From positions 51,505,025-51,569,024 of the forward strand of contig OU343161.1 of assembly GCA_910595825.1 (NCBI GenBank): a stretch of 64,000 nucleotides of DNA, given 5' to 3'. This DNA comes from Philhelius pedissequus (taxonomy: Eukaryota; Arthropoda; Insecta; Diptera; Syrphidae). Shown in pieces: positions 55,946 through 64,000 of this stretch. The notes beneath the pieces are model-generated. The model searched no databases. It was given only the letters and a program-made list of their open reading frames with translations, and was not told the DNA's origin. The translations under genes were made by a program, and so were the position numbers. Position 1 is the stretch's first letter, and every line of letters starts with the position of its first letter.

Positions 55946-57239
55946 GTAATTTTTCAAATTCAAATAACTATGTAAAACTCAAATTGGCGCACAGATATCC
56001 TAAACCTATGAACATACGTAATATCCTTACCACACATGTTGCACGAAGGAAAATTTAATTTTCAAAAATATTCTCTGTAATTTTATACAAATCAAAAACA
56101 AGACGAAAGGAGAAATTTGCACTTAAACGTCATTGAAAAAATAGTGTAATGTCAAAAAAGCGGCGCGGTTTCGTGCTGTCTTCCTTCAGTGAGTGACGTT
56201 GTAAAGAAAAGTAAAATAAAAGTTGTTAAAAATTTTTAGGTACGAATTAGGTACATTATATTACCTATTTAATTAAATAAATAAAACAAATTCTTTGGTA
56301 CATTGTTTCCTAATAAGTTCCCTGACTTTAACTTATAACTTATTGAAATTTAAGTTTTATTTCGAAGTACCTAATTTCCTTTCTTGAGTTGGAACAACAA
56401 AAGTGAATTTTTCTTTTTTTGATTTGTTATTTTTTAAGCTATAAAATAAACATTAAGTTTTAAAAAGTGTCGGAAATATTACAAATATTAGAGATATTAG
56501 AGGATTCTTGCCGTTTCTTTAAAGCCGACTATCGGTTATTGATTGCTTATTTGTTTATTATATATATATATATATGTATGTACATAGGAAGGCCGTAGGT
56601 GGTGGATATCGATAGTTTTATTTATCAAAACTTATAATTTATTTACCTATGTACAATGTTGTGTACACAACTTTTTTCTTATAATTTTGTTATTGGCACA
56701 TTACTAAGAATTTCATAGATAACTTTCTTTTTTGTACCTGCTTGGATTTTCTTGTTGAATATTTACCACTTTAGGTCGTTGTGCTACTTACCTATGTGCT
56801 TATGGATTAAATGTGTGGTTTGGTTTCAAGTTTTGATTTTTAATTTATTTTAATTTCGAGTGAACGCTCAGAGTTACTCCTTCCTGCTTCAAATGTTTCC
56901 ATATTTAATAAGAAGAACATAATTAGCGACAAATGATGTATTTCCGAACGTCTACCAGAAAATTAGAAGTAACTAAAAATTGTTTAGTTTACTGAAGGTC
57001 CAATAGTCCAAAAATGCCATAATATTATTATACCTAGTGTGCTGCCACTTACAATAAATTTAGTGTCCAATATCTTACATACACCCATGTTTTTTTTTTA
57101 CTTTTGTAAAAAAAGAAAAACGAAAAAAAAGTGGCTGCCACATTAATAATATTGGAAATTGTATGTTGATGTCAACGCAATAGTTCAGCTAACGTACAAC
57201 GAATATTTTCACGTCTACCGCAAACAAAACCAGAGAAAA
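55946..57239. other. Skp2 intron 1, left part
   Basis: AT-rich with a short (TA)n at 56558-56575. No recognised element. Confidence 0.4.
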
Positions 57240-57848
57240 TAAAATAAAATGCACGACTGGATCGCGCGTACTTGCTTTTATGTTCGATCACATCGTATAC
57301 AAAAGAACCTAAATTATATTTTTAAATTCGTTTTAACTTAATTTTTTATTTACAAAATTTCTTAATTGGTATAACAATTTTAAACATTTAATAATACATA
57401 TAAACTTAAAAACGAAATTTCAAAAAAAAAATCAGCCACAAAAAAATATTTTTCGATAATTTTCGTATGCATTCGAAAGACCTCTTATATAAAATTTTTT
57501 ATCGAAATCCGTCGAGTTGTTTATAAGAAAGTCTAAAATCGAAAAAAATTTGTATGGGAGGTACTGTTAATAACAAAATATAGACTATACCTAAAGATAA
57601 GTACACACTTTTTTTTATCAAAATCGTTAGACCCGTTTTCGATATAATTAAGATGGTAGGAAAAATTGTATGGCAAGTACCGTTATTTTTGGGGCTAAAA
57701 AACGATTCAAAAATATATTTGAGATAATCACCTAAAACGCTTAAATACCAAGTTTGAAGAAAATATTTTCGGCCGTTTAGGCTGTAGCTCGTTGTACAGA
57801 CAGACATACCGACAGACGGACGGACCTATGTATATCGCAAGTAAAAAA
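57240..57848 (-). repeat. Repeat R copy, reverse, with shared tail
   Basis: Starts on the plus strand with 'aaaatgcacgactggatcgc' and 'gatcacatcgtata' (the shared tail inverted) and ends with 'gctgtagctcgttgtacaga', 'cagacat...gacagacgg', 'tatcgcaagtaaa'. Lies in Skp2 intron 1. Confidence 0.7.
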
Positions 57849-57849
57849 G

Positions 57850-58013
57850 TTGGTCAACGTATTTAACAAATAATGTGCAACACATTATCCTGAAAATGTT
57901 GCTCAACACGTTGAACTAACATTTTCAACGAGCATCACGAGCTCGTACACTAGCCACACATGTTGAACAATTCATTGAGCAACAATCTCCAAACGGATGA
58001 AACTCGTTGGCTG
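57850..58013. mobile_element. Fragment of the 'cggtcgtccacta' TIR element
   Basis: Inverted relative to 8320-8500: 'aataatgtgcaacacattat', 'ttttcaacgagcatcacgag', 'gctcgtacactagcc'. Joins directly to the preceding repeat R copy. Confidence 0.6.
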
Positions 58014-59515
58014 AATATTTTTAAGGGGGGGTTCATTCAAATGTCTACCGAAAAATTCGATCTTTTTGCAAAGCGGAAAATTATCTCGTTGAATGAATAC
58101 TCTTATGGACCAGCACACATGAGATGAATTATTCTTGCATAGGCGTTTTTATTTTTTCGTTCAGCGCAGAGCACTGAACAGAGGTCGAACACATAAATTA
58201 TAAATTAATTAAATTAAACATAGCGAGCTCTGAAAACTGATAGGTTTTTCAAAACACACTTGAACCACACAAATTAGAACACATTTTCATTTTAATCATA
58301 AAAAGCAATATAACACTAAACCTACCCTTTTTTGTAGACTGATACACACCCAGATACAGCAATTCAACTAGTGATCACCTTCTTTCGACAACTTATGTAT
58401 CTAATTATTTTTTCTTCCTATTTTCCTTCTTGATACACATGGCATTTGGTGCGTTCAGCAATTTATACTCGCATGCTGAGTAAATTATCTTCGAGCTCGT
58501 CGAGTGCGATCTACACGAAAAAAGAAACACACATTTGGAGCTCTGCATGCTCTGAGTTAAAAAGAAAAAAACAAATTTTTTGACAACTCAGACTCTGCTC
58601 TGAACTAAAAAAGAAAAACGCCTCATGTGGAAAACCAGTTTCATACTTTACTTTACGCGCACCCGAGATGAACTATTCTGGTGGAAAAAATGTATTCATG
58701 TACCTACTTCTTTTGTATTAGTATTTCTGCTTTGAGCCTCAAAGTTGTGTGTATTAGTGTTCCACCTCGTTCTTCCATTTAAAACTTGGTAGAACGTTTA
58801 TTCCGTTTCGTGCCGGACACCTCGTTTTCCTCTCCTAAAATTTCATTACTCTGGCGGAAGAATTCCCCTTGTGTGTCGATTGATTCGAAATATCGTTTTG
58901 GAAACGTAAGGGTATTTATTAGACCTGTACTATTTGTTAGACGATCAATCGATTGCTATAAATAAGTTCCCGTACAATTCAACAAGCAACATCGTAGATC
59001 ATTTCAGACGGATAACTAACCAATCGAATAATTGTCTATAAATGAAGTAAATTTGTAAAGCAATGTCTGCACATTTCGAGAAATAACGAGCTGATTTACT
59101 TACTAAAGTAATGCGTCTATGCGTCTAGAAAAAATGTTCATAAAAAAAATAATGCATATAATTCTTCGTTGAGGTTATTCCCTTTACAAAAACTGGAATG
59201 CAGTTGCCATGATACATAGACATAACTAACAACTTAGTTTAAACGTCGATAACAGAGAAGAGAGGAAAAATATTGTCTATGATTAATGAACAAGTGTACA
59301 GAACTCATCTCCATAGAGCTTAGAAATCAGATTCGTTATTTCTTAATCTGGAGATTAGTAATTACTTTAGGTATGATAGATATCTCAGATTCATATAGAT
59401 ATAAGTTTAATTTTTAAAGTTCGAACTGAAACCCTTGAGCTTAAAAATAATAGGAGAAACATAAACCCGGTTTGCAACCATTGCAACCTTAATCACAAAA
59501 CGAAGTTGTGTACCA
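58014..59515. other. Skp2 intron 1, middle part
   Basis: No coding frame or element ends recognised. Repeated 'gagct', 'ctctg' words and 'gaaaaaacgcc'-type stretches occur between 58130 and 58700. Confidence 0.35.
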
Positions 59516-59519
59516 TTTC

Positions 59520-60550
59520 TTAGCAACTTGTCCTATCTTACAGTTAAACTCAATTTAATGATGATAGAGAACACAAAAAAGTGGATCTCTCTCTTCTGTT
59601 TGTATGTATGTCGATCTACAGCTGAACGGGTTCTTAGGTGATTGCCTCGATTCGTTTTTTAAATTTTTTTAGCCCCAAAAATTAGGGTACCCATAATACA
59701 ATTTTTTAATACCAAAATTGGAAAATCGTTATTATCTCGAAAACGACTTTAACGATTTAAATAAAGTGCACTATTTTAGGTATAATTTAATGACTGAATG
59801 CCCAACAATAGTCTATATTTTGGTTCAACAATTTTTTTATGGTTCAACGGATTTTAATAAAAAAAATTGTACAGGAGGTCCTTCAAATTTAAAATATTTA
59901 ATACTGCGTACAAAAATTTTCGAAAAATATTTTTTTCCAATTACCTACCAATTTTTTTTTTTGAAAAAATTAGACAAATTTTATATATCAACAAGGAAGG
60001 AAAAAAGACTAATAATATATTTAGCCATTTCTACTAAAAAATCGTGTGCTTAGGATTTAATGAAGCGATTTTCTTCAAACTTAAGACATATGTATGTATA
60101 CGCGTTTTAGGTGATTGGCTCGATTTCTTTCTAACTACAATTTTTCGGACCATAAATGTTAAATCTTAATTATTATCACGAAAACGACTTAAACGATTTT
60201 GATAAAAAAAAAATCAATGCATTATTATAGGTATACTCTGTATTTGGCACCTGCCATAGAACTTTTTTTTTTTATTTTCGACACCTTGCATTAACGGTTT
60301 AAGAGATTCCGATAAAAAATTTTATACAGGAGGTCCTACAAAAAATTTGTTTGGATTTAAAAAAAAATATATTGAAAATTCAATACATATGTATTTCGAA
60401 AACGGGCGGACAATTTTTTAAAAATTTAGTTAAATACTCACCGTAACATTTTTTTAATGAAAAATGTAATTTTGTATATAAAAAAAAAAAATATGTACAA
60501 AATATTTTGCTGTTTAAATTGATACATTCGTGCATTTTATTTAATTAATG
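59520..60550 (+). repeat. Repeat R copy in Skp2 intron 1
   Basis: 'aatttaatgatgatagagaa', 'ttctgtttgtatgtatgtcg', repeated 'tctcgaaaacgactttaacg'-type blocks, ending 'acattcgtgcattttattta' just before the exon 2 acceptor. Confidence 0.65.
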
Positions 60551-60592
60551 CTTAAAACAACTTCTCATTTTATTTTTTTATTATTATTTTAG

Positions 60593-61484
60593 AAAACGTA
60601 TCAAGTCGACAACCCCTTCTTGGACACAAGTAAAAACTGTTGATATTCCACAGTGTCTTGAAGAAATGGGTATTGGAATGCTAGAGTCCGATGAATCATC
60701 TTCTTCAGCGTCGGCACTAGCTCTGGCCGTTAGTGCCAGTGATGAAAATTCAAATGAAGCAACTCCGAATTTAGATGCGGCAAAATTTTGCCATCACACT
60801 ATGCAACAAAATCGTCTCAATTACAGTGCTGATTTGGAAACTACAGACAATGCAATTTATTCAAATGACTCGCTCAAGTTACACAATTTTAACAAAACTA
60901 CAAATAATCACAATAACAACAATAGTACTTCGGTTGAAAAGTTTAATGATCCACGCAACAGCAGTGAAAAGAAAAAAAAAGTTGCAATACTAGGTGCGGG
61001 TAATTTGAGCTCACAGAAATCTCGCAGCCCCTTAGCCACTGTTGCTTGTAACAATAATTATAAAAATATGAATAAAACACAAGCGCCCACATTTGTTGGG
61101 TCCATCCAAGAAATAACTCCGTCATCTTCTGGTGCTTCTTGTAGTTCAAGGAAAGTAAATGCTCCAACTTCTTCGTCAGCTGTCTCTAAGCAGTATTTCA
61201 TACCTGATGAAAATTTTTTCCTGTACAGAAATCGAGCTTTGCGTGGATGCGATGGAAAGGACCATTTTTCAAGCCTTTCCGATGAGATAATTCTTCAAAT
61301 TTTTAAGTTATTACCGAAAAAGGCACTAATTCGTTGCAGCTACGTGTGTCATAGATTTAATTGCTGTGCAAGAGATGAGTCCCTGTGGACCAGATTAGAT
61401 TTGGGAGGTAGGTCTCTTCGAGCAGGCGCTCTCGGTGATATTCTTCCCCGAGGTGTTGTAATACTTCGACTAGCTCAATCGGAG
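60593..61484 (+). CDS. Skp2: Skp2, exon 2 (F-box)
   Basis: S-phase kinase-associated protein 2, the F-box substrate receptor of the SCF ubiquitin ligase that targets CDK inhibitors and, in flies, limits polyploidy. After a Ser/Asn-rich low-complexity N-terminus (about 44-225) comes the F-box, 'HFSSLSDEIILQIFKLLPKK' and 'SYVCHRFNCCARDESLWTRL' (about 243-290), which binds Skp1. 'DLGGRSLRAGALGDILPRGV' matches the segment linking F-box to the leucine-rich repeats in vertebrate Skp2. Acceptor 'attattttag' and donor GAG|GTAATT are clean. The full protein is 568 aa, longer than human because of the N-terminus. Confidence 0.93.
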
Positions 61485-61539
61485 GTAATTATGAAAAGCG
61501 ATTTGATTCTTTTGTAAAATGCTTACATTTTTTTTTTAG

Positions 61540-61951
61540 ATGATGCATCCAGTATTTGATCCCGAACTTCTTCAGATGTACCCCGATTTTGAAAGTAAAC
61601 TACAATATCTGGACCTAAGTATGGCAGTCATAACAAAACCATCCCTTAAATCTTTGCTTTCGCGATGTCGACAGCTGAAAAAACTTAGCCTGGAACATGT
61701 TCCAATAAACGATGAAATATGTGTTGAAATTTCAAAGAATATAAACTTGGAAGCATTAAACATGGCAATGGTTGCCGGCTTAGAAGCGTGGAGTATACGC
61801 AAATTGGTCACCGAACTGAAAAATCTAAACAGTTTAAATTGTTCTTGGACAAATTTAAATGTAGATGGTGTCTCTGCATTGGTTTCTAATGTATCTCCAA
61901 ATTTAATGCGACTTAATTTATCCGGCTGCAGAAAAACTATGTTTGATTCGC
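61540..61951 (+). CDS. Skp2: Skp2, exon 3 (leucine-rich repeats)
   Basis: Codes for 'HPVFDPELLQMYPDFESKLQ', 'YLDLSMAVI', 'RCRQLKKLSLEHVPI', 'NLEALNMAMVAGL', 'LKNLNSLNCSWTNL' and 'PNLMRLNLSGCRKTM': successive LRRs that in human Skp2 hold Cks1 and substrate. Ends C|GTAAGT, phase 1. The apparent frame past the donor is intron. Confidence 0.94.
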
Positions 61952-62011
61952 GTAAGTTCTTGAAAGCAATAATTGCTGCATAATAAATTATTAATTGTGG
62001 CTCTTTTAAAG

Positions 62012-62171
62012 ATTTGGTAACTCTTGCTAAAAGATGTCCAAATCTCATTGAATTAGATGTATCTGACTGCACTGCTCTTTCATCAAATGCTGTATCCTTT
62101 GTTTGTAAATTTACGAGTCTCGAATATTTATCTCTTTCAAGATGCTATCAAATCTTAGCACCTGCCTATAT
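62012..62171 (+). CDS. Skp2: Skp2, exon 4 (leucine-rich repeats)
   Basis: After 'cttttaaag'. Reads 'HLVTLAKRCPNLIELDVSDC', 'LSSNAVSFVC' and 'FTSLEYLSLSRCYQILAPAY', matching the 'LSTLVRRCPNLVHLDLSDS' and 'LSLSRCYDI' region of vertebrate Skp2. Ends AT|GTAAGT. Confidence 0.93.
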
Positions 62172-62254
62172 GTAAGTACATAATAATATGAATTATATTT
62201 TCCCAAAACGACGACGACAGATAGTTTTACAAATATTTTTTTTCTTACTTTTAG

Positions 62255-62441
62255 GGATTTAAACCACATACCAACGCTAAAATACTTAGATGTATTTGGT
62301 GTATTATCAGCTACTGCTTTAGAAATGTTAGAACAAAACTTTCCACATTTAGGAATAAATAGATTTATTCATAGCTCAGTAGCAAGGCCTACAGTCGGAA
62401 CAAGAAGAACTTCAATATGGGGACTTCGGACTCGCGATTAA
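62255..62441 (+). CDS. Skp2: Skp2, exon 5 (C-terminus)
   Basis: After 'cttacttttag'. Codes 'DLNHIPTLKYLDVFGVLSAT', 'FPHLGINRF', 'SVARPTVGTRRTSIWGLRTR' and Asp, then TAA. The 'ARPTxG...IWG' tail is conserved from flies to man and folds back over the LRRs. Confidence 0.94.
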
Positions 62442-62498
62442 ATAACCTTAAGCTTTTGGATGTGTATTTAAGTTAATATTTAAATTAATTGTAAGATA

Positions 62499-62504
62499 AA
62501 TAAA
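62499..62504 (+). terminator. Skp2 poly(A) signal
   Basis: AATAAA 58 bp after the stop codon. Confidence 0.55.
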
Positions 62505-62940
62505 ACAAACAAAATCTTAACTGTAATGTTTGTAAGTTGTTTCCTAATTTTTGAAATTTTACATTTTATTTGTATTATTTTAACAAGGACATAGATATTT
62601 ATGATTAAATTAAATTCAAATTCATCAGAAATAAGTTATAAATTTGTTAATGCATACAAAATTTAAACTACACATTCAACTACAAAATTGGGTAACATAT
62701 ATGTACACACGTAAAATAAAAAAAATATATAAAGATTAGTGTTTTTGTTTGAGTTTATTTAAAGTGTCGCGTCGTTAGAGAGCACACCACATCACTTCAT
62801 CAATTGATGAGTTGAAAATACATAAATTCCCTTTTATTAAATCGCTGAATTAAATATTTGCAATATTTCAATTTTCTTTTCACATGTAGTACATTCCATA
62901 CAAATGTTCTTATCATTTTCATTTTTATAGCTTTGTACAA
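62505..62940. other. Spacer downstream of Skp2
   Basis: AT-rich; nothing recognised. Confidence 0.35.
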
Positions 62941-63271
62941 TCGCACATGTTCTGTATTTCACTTTTTGTGAATTTGAGGAAAGAAAGTGAATTTAAATGT
63001 TCTCTATTCCACATAAAATAAAGTTTGTAAATAGCTAATTCCGAATGTGGAATTTTAGGGTTATGAATATGAAAATTCGTGTTCTACATTCCGAATATGA
63101 ACCGTTTTTATACAAATTGTCTGTAGCAGATGATTTTGACTATTCGAAAATGAATTCGAAGTGAATTGGAAGGAGTTGAATCCACTCGAAATACAGAACA
63201 TGTTATTTCATTTTAAGTGAAATTGAAATTCGTTTTGAATTCATTTTCAATCGGAATGCAGAACATGTGTG
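62941..63271. mobile_element. 331-bp MITE with 'acatgttctg' ends
   Basis: 'tcgcacatgttctgtatttc' (62941) is mirrored by 'aatgcagaacatgtgtga' (to 63271), and a second inverted 'gaaatacagaacatgtt' lies at 63188-63204. Internal 'ttccacat', 'ttccgaat' and 'gaattcgaa' words alternate. No ORF. Confidence 0.55.
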
Positions 63272-64000
63272 AATAGTCGTGTTTTCGTGACTAGCAAGAG
63301 TCCATCAAAGTAAAAATGTTACAAGGAAAACAACAATAAGAACATACTGGCAATTACTTTTCCTTTTAATTAATTTTCACTAATTTCCACAATTAGTAAG
63401 TGTTTTCAATCTTAGAGGGCACTGAAGTGATTTTTTAGTGATGTATGTTTGTATTTGTTTTTCTCCATATATTTTTCTGCTTTTTGAAATATTTTGAAAA
63501 TCTCTCCATATTAAAATAAATAAAATCAAGCTGGAGTGTGGATAGTTTTCGTCAAAATGTTTTACTTTGCTGCACCTGTTTGGCACGAGAACACGACTAA
63601 TGTATACATTTCAGATTGTTTGATTGTTTAATAAAACAAAACGAAGCGATTGTTCTTTTTTTTCAAAAAACGAAAGAAATTTTGCGGCCGATTGCCTTAA
63701 AAGCGATACCTTAATTTTGAGCACTTTGGGTTATTCTCAAAAACGACCATTCTAATTTTCTATTTAAATGTCGGCTATTTCCAAGTTGTTTCCATTTTCA
63801 TTTCCAATTTTCACATGGGAATTCCCATGACATCCAACTACAAATTAAACTCAGTTCTAGGCTTAAACGGCACTGTGAAACCGAATACATTGTTGATCTG
63901 AAGCTTAAACCAAAAGTGGAGTTTAAACTTGCACTGTGAAACTGGGGGTTAAAGTATTGAACAGAACTGGGATGGTGAATAGTCGAACACTGAAAAGTGT
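63272..64000. other. Right end of window
   Basis: No gene. 'gcactgtgaaac' occurs twice (63871 and 63930) with 'ttaaac' words around, perhaps the edge of another repeat that runs out of the window. Confidence 0.35.

Noticed and set aside
1..64000. CRISPR arrays, operons, riboswitches and tRNA/rRNA genes
   Set aside because: None were found. The regular 338-bp array has no spacer diversity, and the only tRNA-like sequence is the 14-nt copia primer site.

Overview
This is a 64 kb piece of an AT-rich insect genome, most likely a brachyceran fly. Five conserved single-copy animal genes sit in a sea of transposable elements. Short GT-AG introns (55-83 nt), a copia element primed by an initiator-Met tRNA fragment, Penelope, Tc1 and Helitron relics, and best remembered matches to fly and vertebrate orthologues all point that way. 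There is no bacterial or organellar content. The species cannot be fixed from the window alone.

Host genes, left to right. hyx/CDC73 (parafibromin, PAF1 complex) is an intronless 519-codon gene on the minus strand at 12160-13719. GTPBP2 (translational GTPase-like) is on the plus strand, with exons at 35947-37452 and 47242-47502. Its 9.8 kb intron holds an oppositely oriented intronless gene for AUH (methylglutaconyl-CoA hydratase, 40522-41451). ECSIT (mitochondrial complex I assembly/Toll signalling) is on the minus strand at 49453-50691 with one 60-nt intron. Skp2 (F-box/LRR substrate receptor of SCF) is on the plus strand, with five exons from 55890 to 62441 and a 4.6 kb TE-filled first intron. 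A two-exon coding fragment that I cannot name lies just upstream of GTPBP2 (35042-35480) and appears broken.

Mobile DNA, left to right. 1-1730: array of a terminally inverted 280-bp module, one inverted and four direct copies plus a stub, period exactly 338 bp. 3150-7290: Penelope-like retroelement (RT plus GIY-YIG), split by a 1.9 kb TIR insertion that itself carries a 326-bp MITE; a hammerhead-like RNA motif lies near its 3' end. 7968-9411: two adjacent TIR elements. 14191-16504: a 1,184-bp TIR element placed exactly between two 565-bp direct repeats. 19553-23894: a complete copia-type LTR retrotransposon with identical 153-bp LTRs, a 5-bp target duplication and one open 1,309-codon frame. 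24400-34430: remains of several non-LTR elements and a Helitron helicase. 37810-39915: another non-LTR relic, hit by a MITE. 44205-45768: a Tc1-like element with IR/DR ends. At least eleven copies of one low-complexity dispersed repeat, often ending in a shared terminal module, fill most introns and spacers.

The host genes act in unrelated housekeeping pathways and share no obvious circuit. The most notable material is transposon structure: nested insertions, shared modular ends and ribozyme-like sequence. No clearly new cellular system was seen.
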